The notes under the pieces: model-generated
The model's database searches: none
What the model saw: the letters and a program-made list of their open reading frames with translations, nothing else
What the model was told of the DNA's origin: nothing
Made by a program: the position numbers and the translations under genes
Part shown: piece by piece, positions 7,709 to 16,352 of the stretch
Numbering within the stretch: position 1 is the stretch's first letter
How the letters are laid out: each line of letters opens with the position of its first letter
From: Opitutales bacterium
GTDB lineage: Bacteria > Verrucomicrobiota > Verrucomicrobiia > Opitutales > Coraliomargaritaceae
Reading direction: 5' to 3'
Assembly: GCA_018607135.1 (NCBI GenBank)
Contig: JABBCA010000041.1
Location: 38,959 to 82,827 of the forward strand
DNA: 43,869 nucleotides

Positions 7709-8215
7709 TCAGTCGTGCCATAGCAATTGATTCATTTCGCCTTGAAACTCCCATTCTTCAGGTTTGATGACGAGTTTATGACGCACTGGATTGTTGCTTA
7801 CGTAAGCCCATTTTTCTGAGTAGCTTTCGCCGCTACGGAGTTGGCGATCCCATGCTTCGGGTTGCCAAATCGGGTGTTCTTCTAGTTTTGGCCATTTCTT
7901 GGATGCTTGTGATTTCCAATATTGAATCCATTTGCGAATTGAATTCCGTTCATTTACCGCGGGTGCGCAAAATAAATGAATGTGGTCGGGCATGATCACG
8001 TAGCGACCGATCATATAGTGGTTGGCTAGCTGCCAAGATTCTAAGAGTAGCTTGTGAACCTCAGTATTGGCTAAGATTGGTTTACGCTCCTTGGTGCAAA
8101 CCGTAACGAAAATAATGGATGAGCGATTGCCATGATCGAACACTGGCTGGTGAGCAGGTGTCTTTCGGTCAGGTAGCATAGGCGTGCGAATTAGCCTAGT
8201 TCTTGGCTGATTCAT
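7709..8215 (-). CDS. REP-associated tyrosine transposase (RAYT), GGAG family
   Basis: This 168-residue Y1/HUH protein is from a subgroup different from the one at the start of the window. The HUH motif is His78-Ile79-His80 in MPDHIHLF. The catalytic tyrosine is probably Tyr138 in WAYVSNNPVRHKLV. The YVIMPDHIH and W-x-Y-V-x-x-N-P-V-R signatures are typical of RAYTs. GGAG-footed REP pairs lie on both sides (7622-7706 and 8229-8311), close to the gene ends, so gene and repeats may behave as one cassette between mutS and lysA. Both catalytic motifs are intact. Confidence 0.9.
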   Translation of the reverse strand: MNQPRTRLIRTPMLPDRKTPAHQPVFDHGNRSSIIFVTVCTKERKPILANTEVHKLLLESWQLANHYMIGRYVIMPDHIHLFCAPAVNERNSIRKWIQYWKSQASKKWPKLEEHPIWQPEAWDRQLRSGESYSEKWAYVSNNPVRHKLVIKPEEWEFQGEMNQLLWHD

Positions 8216-8228
8216 GTAAACGTAATTT

Positions 8229-8311
8229 CTGGAGGGTTGCGCTCTGTCGCAACCGCAGAGCGTGCTAAGCGCTACGAATATTCGGTGGCGGCGACAGAGC
8301 GCCGCCCTCCA
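8229..8311. repeat. GGAG-type REP pair upstream of second RAYT
   Basis: The first hairpin, GGTTGCG-CTCTGT-CGCAACC, is identical to the one at 7622. The second is GGCGGCG-ACAGAG-CGCCGCC. The outer inverted repeat CTGGAGGG/CCCTCCA is retained. The copy differs from 7622-7706 mainly in the central spacer. It lies 13 bp upstream of the RAYT start and 9 bp from the lysA stop. Confidence 0.88.
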
Positions 8312-8320
8312 ATAAAACTC

Positions 8321-9589
8321 CTACCCTTCGTAAGCCACTTCGTTGGCCCAGAGTGCTGTGGGCTCTTGGCGCTTGCGGATGAGGTGTGGTTTTTGGTGAG
8401 TGTCGAGCAGGACTTCGGCTGCTTCTGGATACGAGTTGTAGTGCTTGGTGGACATTGCCGAGCAATAGGCGCCAGCTCCGTCAATGACGCATAAGTCGCC
8501 GATTTGAGTGACTGGCAGCTCGCGTGTTGCTAGGAGCTCTGGGTCGCCAGGTGCTGGTGTCAGGATGTCGCCGGACTCACAGCAGTGGCCTGCGATCATG
8601 TAGTCTTGCGTCGCGGTTGCCGCTTCGGGCTGTAGGATGAAGATCGGGTGCTGTGCGCCGTAGATGGATGGGCGAAGCACTTCGGTCATACCGGTATCAA
8701 GCTTGAGGAATTCGTAGCCGTCGTCGCCGGTGGAGACGAGGTCTTGGACCTTGGAGAGCACCGAGCAGGCATTGGCGAGTAGGAAGGTTCCTGGCTCGAT
8801 TTCAAGGTGTATCTGGCGGCCGGTTTCTTCGGCGAACTTGCGGAAAGCTTCGGCTACGGGTGCGCCACATACTTGGAGATCGGTGCCAACTTCGTTCGGC
8901 ATGCGGGCAACTTTGTAGCCGCCACCTAAGTTGAGGTTGGTGACGTCTGGAAATTGGCGGACTAAGTCGAAGTTCATCTTGGCAACTTTTTGCCAAACAC
9001 TGGGATCACTGCCGGATCCAATGTGTGTGTGGATGCGGATGACCTTGAGATCGAATTTAGCGACGATGGCTTGCGCTTGGTCAATCCATTCGTGCCAGAT
9101 GCCGAAGCTGGAAGCGGGGCCGCCGACGTTGGTGCGGTTGTTGCCGCCCGAGCCTGCGCCTGGGTTGAAGCGTAGCCCGATGCTGCGGCCTGGGCAGGCT
9201 TTGCCGAAGCGCTCGAGTTGGTTGAGCGAACAGGCATTGATCTCGAGGCCTGCTTCGTAGAGCTCGGCGAAGTCTTCTGGGAGCTCTTGTGTGCTGAGGC
9301 TGATTTGCGAGGCGTCGTAGCCTGCTGCGATGGCGCGGCGCACCTCGTAGCCGGAGCTGGCGTCGATGTGGAGGCCTGCCTTGCGGAAAATTTGTAGGAT
9401 CGCTGCGTTGGGCGATGCCTTCATTGCATAGCGAGCAGTGAGCCCAAATGCATTGGGGAATGCGAGCACCGCGGCTGCGTTTGCTTTGAGTGTGGCTTCG
9501 TCGTAAACATAGACGGGCGTGCCGAACTGGTCGGCGACCGTGCGAGCTGTAGTGTAATCGAGAAAGCGGGGCTGTGTGCTATTTGCCAT
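8321..9589 (-). CDS. lysA: diaminopimelate decarboxylase
   Basis: This 422-residue PLP enzyme of fold type III decarboxylates meso-diaminopimelate to L-lysine, the last step of lysine synthesis. The PLP lysine is Lys57 in [15 protein letters not shown], the glycine-rich [10 protein letters not shown] and EIEPGTFL contact PLP phosphate. The C-terminal part has the CESGD motif that supplies the active-site cysteine across the dimer, and [10 protein letters not shown]. The start at [10 protein letters not shown] is preferred because it gives the normal family length; the frame stays open for 22 codons upstream. It may be monocistronic, reading toward the GGAG REP pair. A DapF-like gene elsewhere in the window belongs to the preceding pathway step but has altered catalytic residues. 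Confidence 0.93.
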   Translation of the reverse strand: MANSTQPRFLDYTTARTVADQFGTPVYVYDEATLKANAAAVLAFPNAFGLTARYAMKASPNAAILQIFRKAGLHIDASSGYEVRRAIAAGYDASQISLSTQELPEDFAELYEAGLEINACSLNQLERFGKACPGRSIGLRFNPGAGSGGNNRTNVGGPASSFGIWHEWIDQAQAIVAKFDLKVIRIHTHIGSGSDPSVWQKVAKMNFDLVRQFPDVTNLNLGGGYKVARMPNEVGTDLQVCGAPVAEAFRKFAEETGRQIHLEIEPGTFLLANACSVLSKVQDLVSTGDDGYEFLKLDTGMTEVLRPSIYGAQHPIFILQPEAATATQDYMIAGHCCESGDILTPAPGDPELLATRELPVTQIGDLCVIDGAGAYCSAMSTKHYNSYPEAAEVLLDTHQKPHLIRKRQEPTALWANEVAYEG

Positions 9590-9702
9590 GCCGACTGAGG
9601 AAATGAGCTTCTTTGGCTCTGGCAAGCGCGATGTGACATTGAAGTTAAATGTCACGTTACGTCGTGTTTTGCTATTTTCGTGCTCTGTGCACTTTGTTAG
9701 GT

Positions 9703-9708
9703 TAGTAT
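9703..9708 (+). promoter_or_regulatory. possible -10 element of the 9715 gene
   Basis: TAGTAT lies seven bases before ATG 9715. If it is a -10 box, the transcript would begin at or within a base or two of the start codon and be leaderless. No convincing -35 hexamer is seen, and no Shine-Dalgarno sequence precedes the ATG. Speculative. Confidence 0.22.
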
Positions 9709-9714
9709 GTTTAA

Positions 9715-10143
9715 ATGGGAAACGATACGGAAAATAATGAGTTACAAGATGACAAGACCAGTGACGATGTCACTGAGAGTGCTGTGGAAGTGACTCCGGT
9801 CGAACGATCTGGTGACAACACTATGGGCATGTTGTGTCATTTGTTAAGCTTGGTTCAGCTGTTGGGCGTGCCCTTGGGGAACATCCTCGGGCCATTGGTT
9901 CTTTGGCTGATGAAGAAAGAGGAGGACCCGTTTGTCGATGAATGTGGCAAGGAGTCGTTAAATTTTCAGATTTCGATGACGATCTACATGATCGTTTCAG
10001 GTATTTTGGTGCTACTCGTAGTTGGTATTTTTATGCTGATGATCCTGATGATAGTGAATATCGTGTATACTATTATCGCTGCGATTCAGGCGAGTGAGGG
10101 AAAGAATTATACGTATCCATTTACCATACGGTTTATCAAGTAA
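9715..10143 (+). CDS. DUF4870-like small membrane protein
   Basis: The product is 142 residues. An acidic, Asp/Glu-rich N-terminal tail of about 35 residues is followed by hydrophobic segments at about 38-63 and two more at about 85-125 ([18 protein letters not shown] and [18 protein letters not shown]). The pattern [26 protein letters not shown], then [10 protein letters not shown], and the final YPFTIRFIK are the recognisable features of the DUF4870 family of inner-membrane proteins, whose function is unknown. It is divergent from lysA and 11 bp upstream of cdd on the same strand, so the two are probably cotranscribed. Confidence 0.8.
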   Translation: MGNDTENNELQDDKTSDDVTESAVEVTPVERSGDNTMGMLCHLLSLVQLLGVPLGNILGPLVLWLMKKEEDPFVDECGKESLNFQISMTIYMIVSGILVLLVVGIFMLMILMIVNIVYTIIAAIQASEGKNYTYPFTIRFIK

Positions 10144-10154
10144 CTGGGTTGTTT

Positions 10155-11030
10155 ATGATTTTTGATATTGGATCTACGCAGATGAGTTTAGATCGCTTCG
10201 GGGTAGCGAATGAGCCGGTAATCGCAGATCAGGTGCATGCTAAGAACTTTAGTGGCCGCATTGTTGGTTTTGAAACGGCACCGCTGGACAAGGCAAAGCG
10301 TTTGCTGTCACTCGCGGAGGGGTTTTCAAATGCACCTATTTCGGGTTTTCATGTGGGAGCAGTTGCGATTGGTGAATCGGGAAAACTCTACCTCGGTGCG
10401 AACCTTGAATTTACAGGTGTGCCGCTGAGCTCGAGTTTACATGCGGAGCAATCTGCGGTCTTAAATGCACGGGCTCATGGTGAGACCGCGATTTCTGGGA
10501 TTGTGGTTTCTGCCGCACCTTGCGGACATTGCCGACAGTTCTTGTGGGAATTACCAAATGCAGGAGCCCTGAAAGTCGTTTTCGAAGACAGAGAGTCCAC
10601 TTTAGAGGCCTTGTTGCCGAATGCTTTTGGTGAACCACGAGCGCCTGGGCACAGTCTATTGGATACTCAGCAGATCGACTTGCAGCCGATGGTGCCGCAG
10701 AAAAATGTCTTAGCGCAACGTGCAATTGAAGTGGCCCGTAACAGTTACGTGCCTTACACACAGTCGCCCGAAGGCCTTGCGCTGGCGTGTGTGGACGGCA
10801 CTATTTTTACTGGCTGCACCTCAGAGAGTGTTGCCTTTAATCCGACAGTTCCCGCTCTGATTGCTGCATTGAATCAACGTAATTTTTCGCATAGCCGTAA
10901 CGATTCAATCACTAGAATTGTTTACGCGAGGCTGGCAACGAGTTTAATCGGGCAAAAGGCGTTTGTTGAGGCCTTGATGCGACGGGTGACGAATGCGAAA
11001 GTCGAGAAGATTACGTTGGAGCAGGTCTAG
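10155..11030 (+). CDS. cdd: cytidine deaminase
   Basis: The enzyme hydrolytically deaminates cytidine and deoxycytidine to uridine in pyrimidine salvage. The 291-residue product is the two-domain E. coli type (294 residues). The N-terminal catalytic half has His96-Ala-Glu98 (zinc ligand and proton shuttle) and Cys123-Gly-His-Cys126 completing the zinc site. The C-terminal half (from about 185, RAIEVARNSYVPYTQSPEG) is the degenerate repeat without zinc ligands. Start ATG 10155 is taken; an in-frame TTG two codons earlier is less likely. No strong ribosome-binding site is visible. A hairpin with a T-rich tail follows the stop. Confidence 0.93.
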   Translation: MIFDIGSTQMSLDRFGVANEPVIADQVHAKNFSGRIVGFETAPLDKAKRLLSLAEGFSNAPISGFHVGAVAIGESGKLYLGANLEFTGVPLSSSLHAEQSAVLNARAHGETAISGIVVSAAPCGHCRQFLWELPNAGALKVVFEDRESTLEALLPNAFGEPRAPGHSLLDTQQIDLQPMVPQKNVLAQRAIEVARNSYVPYTQSPEGLALACVDGTIFTGCTSESVAFNPTVPALIAALNQRNFSHSRNDSITRIVYARLATSLIGQKAFVEALMRRVTNAKVEKITLEQV

Positions 11031-11039
11031 CTTGGTGAT

Positions 11040-11105
11040 GCGATGTGGCTGAAGAAACGTTGACCGAAATGGTTTCCACCTTCGCTCATCGCGCTTTCCT
11101 TTTTA
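11040..11105 (+). terminator. candidate terminator after cdd
   Basis: An interrupted hairpin (GCGATG...CATCGC at 11040-11045/11087-11092, with inner pairs GAAG/CTTC and AAAC/GTTT) is followed by the T-rich stretch GCTTTCCTTTTT. The stem is imperfect, so this is a moderate candidate for termination of the cdd transcript. Confidence 0.35.
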
Positions 11106-11263
11106 GGGCTACCGCGGACAAGTCACCATTTCGCTACTTTATTGAAATTGTAGCACGCGCTTCCCAACGGGAGCGCGTATTCGTTTGGCCGACTGTCTGA
11201 ACGCGCTCAATGCTTCGCATAGAAGCACGTTCGACGAGGTAAGCTCGTTCTAGGGATACTTCT

Positions 11264-11654
11264 AATACCAAATTCAGTAAAGTTGGATCCTTATACGTTC
11301 GTATTCGGTAGCGCGGTGTGACCCACACCGCATTCACCCGACGAGCCTGCAGCTTTCAACCCAAACTATGCAAAGGCGTTTCCCGAACAAGATTTTAGCT
11401 TCCGTAATTGCTTGTCAATCAGACACATTTCCAATGAATCGCATTAGAAATGTGCTCGCCTGACGGGTGTCCGTGTAACGCTTAGGCGACAAGCGCACAT
11501 CGCTGCCCGTCAGCCCTGCAGTCACGTATGTTCATACGCTCCCTTGCGCTTCAGTTGCGGAGCACACTTCTCATCCTAATGCATAATCTGGGTTCAATCG
11601 TGCTGACTGGACGATTCAGCGCTACCCGATCAAACATGTTTTCATTCGGTATAA
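11264..11654. repeat. MITE-like element, long copy with internal insertion
   Basis: The ends are the imperfect terminal inverted repeat TAATACCAAAT / ATTCGGTATA. About 95 bp at the left (11264-11359) and 60 bp at the right (11593-11654) closely match, in reverse orientation, the compact element at 19597-19751. In that copy the two arms join directly. Here they are separated by about 235 bp bounded by TTCAA on each side, which looks like a nested insertion. The inserted part has its own hairpins (CTGACGGG/CCCGTCAG at 11460 and 11505; CACATTTC/GAAATGTG near 11424 and 11446). There is no credible ORF, so it is non-autonomous. It occupies most of the 642-bp gap between cdd and the permease gene; nothing else is seen in 11106-11263. 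Confidence 0.8.
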
Positions 11655-11672
11655 GCTCATATATTGGCAGAG

Positions 11673-12917
11673 CTACTCGTAGCGCAAAGCGTCGATGGGA
11701 TCGAGTCGCGCTGCGCGCATCGCGGGGTAGATACCAGAGATAAAGCCAATGGTGCTGCTGAATAAAAAGCCGTAGAACATCGCACTGATGGGAAAGATGC
11801 TGATGGCTTGTCCTTCTGGGATTAGATTCTGCGCGATTGAGAGTAGCCCGACGCTAACCGCTAGGCCAACGATACCTCCGAGCACACTGGTGACAATGGA
11901 TTCGAAGAGAAACTGTATGAAAATATCGTAGCTTCGCGCTCCGATTGCTTTGCGCACGCCGATTTCTCGTATGCGCTCACTGACGGAGGCAAGCATCACA
12001 TTCATGATGCCGATACCTCCCACAATGAGTGAGATGCCTGCGATACCTCCGAGTGAGTAGATGAACGAGTTCTCCAGTTTCTTGAGTTCTGCGAGCTGGT
12101 CTTCTTGTGTGCGAATTTCAAAGTCGTTGATGCCCCGATGGGTGCGGGTCAAAGTATTTTCAATCTGGTTGATGAGGTCGGGGAGGTCTTCACGCTGATA
12201 AGCAATGATGTGAATTTCGTTGACCTTGTCGTCGCCCTGAAAGCGGCTCATCGCCGTGGTTGCTGGCATGTAGTTTTTACGATTTTCTATGTTCCAGCGT
12301 CTCTTTTGTCCGGGCAGGGATTGCTCCTCTACGAATTGCCCCACGATGGTATAGACTTGGCCTTGCATTCGCATCTTCTGACCCACGGCGCTTTGTAATT
12401 CTGGAAAGAGTTCGTCGCGCAGGTGAGTGCCGATGACAATTACCGGACTCTTCTGCCTAATATCTATATCGGCGATGAAACGACCATATTCGATCTCGCG
12501 TGTCTCGATGTTATTATGCTCGGGCGTGACACCATCGATCATTGCACCTTCGCGTCGTCCCTGCGCGACGAATCGACTCCAGCGCATGTCGACGATCGGT
12601 GTCGTGTATTTTGCTAGGGGTATGGCTTTTTTGATGGCGATGTAATCACGCCAAGTCATGCTTGGCGAAATGCCTGCAATGTGTTGTTGAGACTCGGGCG
12701 CATCTTTGGGGTGCACTTCGAGTTTTAGGACTCCGCCGCTCTGTTCAAAGGACTCACGCATCGTGCTCAACATGCCTTGCACAATGCCAACCATGGATAC
12801 CAGTGCGGCCACGCCAAGAATGATTCCGCTCATGGAGAGCACGGAGCGCACTTTATTGGCCCAGATCTCGCGCATCCCGTTATTGATGCCGGTAACGATA
12901 TCGCCTACTGGATTCAT
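11673..12917 (-). CDS. MacB-like ABC transporter permease
   Basis: This 414-residue inner-membrane protein has the MacB/FtsX layout. One N-terminal membrane helix (VRSVLSMSGIILGVAALVSMVG, about 24-46) is followed by a large periplasmic MacB_PCD domain to about 280. Three C-terminal helices (about 285-305, 330-355 and 378-400) carry the FtsX domain. ERIREIGVRKAIGA is the coupling motif next to the second helix. The ATPase is encoded separately, so this is the split form. Its start overlaps the ATPase stop by 4 bp (ATGA). Last gene of a four-gene efflux operon: TolC-like, membrane fusion, ATPase, permease. Probably exports a hydrophobic molecule or peptide through the envelope; substrate unknown. 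Confidence 0.9.
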   Translation of the reverse strand: MNPVGDIVTGINNGMREIWANKVRSVLSMSGIILGVAALVSMVGIVQGMLSTMRESFEQSGGVLKLEVHPKDAPESQQHIAGISPSMTWRDYIAIKKAIPLAKYTTPIVDMRWSRFVAQGRREGAMIDGVTPEHNNIETREIEYGRFIADIDIRQKSPVIVIGTHLRDELFPELQSAVGQKMRMQGQVYTIVGQFVEEQSLPGQKRRWNIENRKNYMPATTAMSRFQGDDKVNEIHIIAYQREDLPDLINQIENTLTRTHRGINDFEIRTQEDQLAELKKLENSFIYSLGGIAGISLIVGGIGIMNVMLASVSERIREIGVRKAIGARSYDIFIQFLFESIVTSVLGGIVGLAVSVGLLSIAQNLIPEGQAISIFPISAMFYGFLFSSTIGFISGIYPAMRAARLDPIDALRYE

Positions 12918-13606
12918 GATTTAGAGTCCTCGATGATTCTACCGTCTTCCATTCGTATTTTGCGTTGTGCGTAGTCGGCGACTGCATCGTCGTGTGTGAC
13001 CAGGGCGAGAGTGATGCCTTCGCTCATAAGTGAAGCAAAGAGCTCCATGATTCTTCCACGGTTCTTCGAGTCGAGGTTACCAGTCGGCTCGTCAGCAAGT
13101 ATTAGGCGAGGGTTGTTGATGAGCGAACGCGCGATCGCGACCCGTTGGCGTTCACCTCCCGAGAGCTGATTCGGCGTGTGTGAGGCACGGTGAGTCATTC
13201 CCACACGTTCCAATGCTTCTAGGCCAAGATCGTGGTGATTATTAAATTTTTTGGTGCTATAACTAAGCGGAAGCAGCACATTGTCTAGGACGTTCAGTCG
13301 CGGCAATAGATTGAAGGATTGGAATACGAATCCGATTCGATTCGCGCGTAGACGGGCACGTCCAGAGCCATCGATTCCTGTGACGTCTTTGTCCTCAAAC
13401 TCCATCTGTCCTGATGTGGGGCTGTCCATGAAGCCGAGCATATTCATGAGTGTTGATTTGCCCGAACCGGAGGTGCCGATAACCGCGATGAATTCGCGGT
13501 TGGTGATCGTGAGGTCAATCCCGTCGAGCGCATGCACTTTCTCACTGCCGACGATGTAAGTGCGGCGTAGGTCTTTAAGCTGAAAGATGTTTTCAGAGTC
13601 AGTCAT
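12914..13606 (-). CDS. MacB/LolD-type ABC transporter ATP-binding protein
   Basis: The 230-residue nucleotide-binding protein drives the permease encoded by the next gene. Walker A is GTSGSGKST, the Q-loop lies in FVFQSFNLLPRL, the ABC signature is LSGGERQR, Walker B LILADEPTGNLD and the switch histidine is in LVTHDD. ALDGIDL and the short linker are typical of the LolD/MacB/FtsE group. ATG 13606 (MTDSENIF) is chosen; it overlaps the 3' end of the fusion-protein gene by 8 bp, and the longer in-frame start would increase that overlap. Overlaps at both ends imply tight translational coupling. Confidence 0.93.
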   Translation of the reverse strand: MTDSENIFQLKDLRRTYIVGSEKVHALDGIDLTITNREFIAVIGTSGSGKSTLMNMLGFMDSPTSGQMEFEDKDVTGIDGSGRARLRANRIGFVFQSFNLLPRLNVLDNVLLPLSYSTKKFNNHHDLGLEALERVGMTHRASHTPNQLSGGERQRVAIARSLINNPRLILADEPTGNLDSKNRGRIMELFASLMSEGITLALVTHDDAVADYAQRKIRMEDGRIIEDSKS

Positions 13607-14681
13607 CCTCGCGAAAGTCACTAGGGCGACTGAGTGCGACTGCGTCGTCGACTGCTAGACCTGATTTAATTTCGACGTGCTGTAGGTTGTTGATGCCTGT
13701 TTCGACGGAGCGCTTTTCCCAACCTGATACAGTGTTTATGTAGACGTAGCTTCCTCCTTCGTCGTCGTTGAAGACGGCGGAGAGGAGCACACTGACCGCG
13801 TCTTCGACTGAATCAATCGGTATGTCGATCGTCGCGCTGATGCCGGGGCGCACGCGAGTGTCGGTGGCTTCAAATTGCACCTCAATTGGGAAGACGCGCA
13901 CGCTGCCATCCTTTCGAGCAGATAGAGCGATCACGCTGATTTCGCCGTCAATTTGAAAGTTTGGGATCGCATCAAAACGGAGTTGTGCGAGTTGGCCAAG
14001 GCTGAGGCGTTCGACGTCCACCTCATTGATGTTGGCTTCCATGTAGAGTGTTCTGAGTTGAGCAATCGTGAGTAAATTCGTGCCGTTGGAGACAGAGGTG
14101 GCTCCCGAGATTACTTGGCCATCGACGATCTCGAGTAGTGTGATAATACCATCGTGGGGAGCGACAATCGTGGTTTTGGAGAGGTCTTCTTGAGAGTCGT
14201 CGAGGCGGGCTTGTGCAATTTCTAGATTCAGTTGGGCGAGCTCAAACTCGGTTTTCGCATCTAAGAACTCTTGCTCGCCGACGAACTCTTGATCATAGAG
14301 TTCATTGAGACGTTTATAATTACGTTCTGCCTTATCGAGTTTCAATTGATTGGCTTGCAAGTTTCGTTCTGCTTCACGAACGCGAGTGGCAACGCTGGTG
14401 CGGTCTAGCTCGAGTAGCACCTCTCCTTTTTTAACGGATTCGCCTTCCTCTTTATGAACGGTGGTAATGCGTCCGCTAATTTCAGACTTTACGATGCTGC
14501 TAAGTAGTGGGCGAACCTCTCCAGTCGCAGTGACGACAGATTTTAGGCTTCTGAGTTTTGCGATGTTGGTGCGTATTTCAGGTGCTTTCTGATTATTATT
14601 TTCAGATATAAACTGGTAAGCGTTGTAGCCGCCGAATCCTAGTAATGCTAGGACGATGAAAGTGATCAATAAGCGTTTCAT
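13599..14681 (-). CDS. periplasmic adaptor (membrane fusion) protein, MacA/HlyD family
   Basis: The 360-residue adaptor has an N-terminal membrane anchor (LLITFIVLALLGFGGYNAYQ, about 4-23). A split biotinyl-lipoyl domain starts at about 45 (TATGEVRPLLSSIVKSEISG, HKEEGESVKKGEVLLELD) and is completed after a coiled-coil hairpin (about 83-145, rich in Ala, Leu, Glu and Arg). APHDGIITLLEIVDGQVI closes the lipoyl domain, followed by the beta-barrel domain and membrane-proximal region. It bridges the inner-membrane permease and the TolC-like channel encoded 18 bp upstream. Part of the four-gene efflux operon. Confidence 0.92.
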   Translation of the reverse strand: MKRLLITFIVLALLGFGGYNAYQFISENNNQKAPEIRTNIAKLRSLKSVVTATGEVRPLLSSIVKSEISGRITTVHKEEGESVKKGEVLLELDRTSVATRVREAERNLQANQLKLDKAERNYKRLNELYDQEFVGEQEFLDAKTEFELAQLNLEIAQARLDDSQEDLSKTTIVAPHDGIITLLEIVDGQVISGATSVSNGTNLLTIAQLRTLYMEANINEVDVERLSLGQLAQLRFDAIPNFQIDGEISVIALSARKDGSVRVFPIEVQFEATDTRVRPGISATIDIPIDSVEDAVSVLLSAVFNDDEGGSYVYINTVSGWEKRSVETGINNLQHVEIKSGLAVDDAVALSRPSDFREDD

Positions 14682-14699
14682 TGAGAAAGATGTGAGGAT

Positions 14700-16265
14700 T
14701 CAGGAGTCTGGATTTAGAATAGAAGCACTTAGCGGATGTGACTCGATCTCTGGTTCGGTGGATAATGTATCGGCAAGCTGCCAGTCGTAGTTGTTGCGAG
14801 CTAAGATCGTTCCGTCGACACGACTGAGGCGCACATTCGCTCGCAGGGTGTCGATGATTGCGGAGAGGTAGTTGCTTTTTGCTCGGTCGAAATCTCGCTG
14901 AGCCTCGAGGACACGACGATAGGCGACAATGCCAGAGCCGTAACGTGCGCGTTCTTGCTCAAAGCTTTCTTGGTTCAATCGGAGGGCTTGTCGCGTTACC
15001 TCGATTCGCTTTAGGCCAGTATTGACTGCACGCCATGCGTTGCGGGCGGCAAATGCCTTCTGCTGCTTAATGTCGTAAAGTCGAACGGTGGCACGCTCGA
15101 TTCCTCGCTGTGCTTGTCGCGTGCGTGCGTGGGCGTCTCGATGACCCCAAGGTAGGCGCAACTCCATGCCTAGATTCCAATTGTAGCCATCGGCATTGAG
15201 CGCGCCGCGATAGGCGGTTTCTCCGTCTTGGTCACGTCCTGAATAATCGAGCCCTGCAATCAAGTCTAGGTCGAGTCGTGTTTCGTCTTCGGCGAGCATC
15301 GCATTGATACGAGCCACTTCAAGGGCACGTTCGCTGGCGGCAGCATCTGCATCTGTGCGGATCGTTTCGGCAATGACGGTTTGTATATCGCGCAGCGGTG
15401 CAATGCTCTCTGGGAGCTTGGCAACAGTTATATCCTCTAAGAGCGGATTAAGAAAAGATGTGTTACCCATGATACGGCGAAGCGCGTCCTTAGCATCTTC
15501 GATGGCACGTTCGGCTTGAATAATGTCTTCTTGCTGGTTGACCAGTTCGGTCTCTGCTTGGAGCACTTCTAGCGGTGTAACTATTCCCAAACGCTTACGT
15601 TCGCGATTCTCTTCTAGGAGTGTTTCGGCCAGTTCGATACTGGATGCGATCAGTGTTCGCTCAGCTTGGGCGTATGCAAGATTCCAATACGCAATTTCAG
15701 TGTCGGCGATGACGTCTAGAATGTTGGAGCGTAAGACGAATAGGGACTGCTCTGCAGATGTTTTGGCTCGTGCGATAGGTGCCAGGTTGACTCGCGCCCA
15801 TGCGTCTTTAAGCAGTGGTTGACGGATCGAAATGCCGATGCCTGATCCATAGTCAGGATTACGCACGGCATTGTTGTTGGAACTACTGCGAGTCAAATCG
15901 CTTTCTATAGTAATGTTGGCACCAGTGGAGATGCGTTTTTCAGCGCCTATACGCGCACGGCGTGTTTCGCTTTCCGGAATCGACGCAGAGTCTAATGAGC
16001 TGCTCGAGGCGGCGGCCTGACGTTCACTTAGCGATGCGGTTCCGAAGAGTGTGGTGTCAAAAACAGCTTTTTCGCGTATGATATCATCGAGCGCATCTGC
16101 GGGTGCATAGCGCTGGATAATGAGTTCGAGGTTGTTGGCAAGCGCGTCTTTGATCGCCTTGTTTAGAGACAGTGACTCGATGCTTACAGGCGTAGTTTCG
16201 GGTTCACTGGCATTTGTAAAGCAAGCTGAGATGAATGTTAGGGTGATGAGGAGACGTGAACACAT
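14700..16265 (-). CDS. TolC-family outer-membrane efflux protein
   Basis: The 521-residue protein has an N-terminal export signal. The sequence FISAC at residues 11-15 resembles a lipobox, so it may be a lipoprotein like OprM; otherwise cleavage would follow TNA. Two tandem outer-membrane efflux repeats cover about 25-260 and 285-490, with long helical segments (for example AYAQAERTLIASSIELAETL and LRLNQESFEQERARYGSG). QPLLKDAW is a typical strand motif. It forms the outer-membrane exit duct of the tripartite pump. It is the first gene of the operon, whose promoter should lie in the AT-rich gap 16266-16352. It lacks the trailing Asn-rich tail of E. coli TolC. Confidence 0.92.
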   Translation of the reverse strand: MCSRLLITLTFISACFTNASEPETTPVSIESLSLNKAIKDALANNLELIIQRYAPADALDDIIREKAVFDTTLFGTASLSERQAAASSSSLDSASIPESETRRARIGAEKRISTGANITIESDLTRSSSNNNAVRNPDYGSGIGISIRQPLLKDAWARVNLAPIARAKTSAEQSLFVLRSNILDVIADTEIAYWNLAYAQAERTLIASSIELAETLLEENRERKRLGIVTPLEVLQAETELVNQQEDIIQAERAIEDAKDALRRIMGNTSFLNPLLEDITVAKLPESIAPLRDIQTVIAETIRTDADAAASERALEVARINAMLAEDETRLDLDLIAGLDYSGRDQDGETAYRGALNADGYNWNLGMELRLPWGHRDAHARTRQAQRGIERATVRLYDIKQQKAFAARNAWRAVNTGLKRIEVTRQALRLNQESFEQERARYGSGIVAYRRVLEAQRDFDRAKSNYLSAIIDTLRANVRLSRVDGTILARNNYDWQLADTLSTEPEIESHPLSASILNPDS

Positions 16266-16352
16266 GGCGGGTGTAGTCGCTTATTACAGAGAGTTCCTCT
16301 ATATAACGTATAAATCAAACAATAGTTTTCAATTATCACAAATAGAAGTCAC

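Noticed and set aside
11134-11337. Minus-strand frame of 67 codons upstream of the permease region
   Set aside because: Its sequence is partly the left arm of the MITE-like element, and the matching frame at the other copy is not conserved as a protein.
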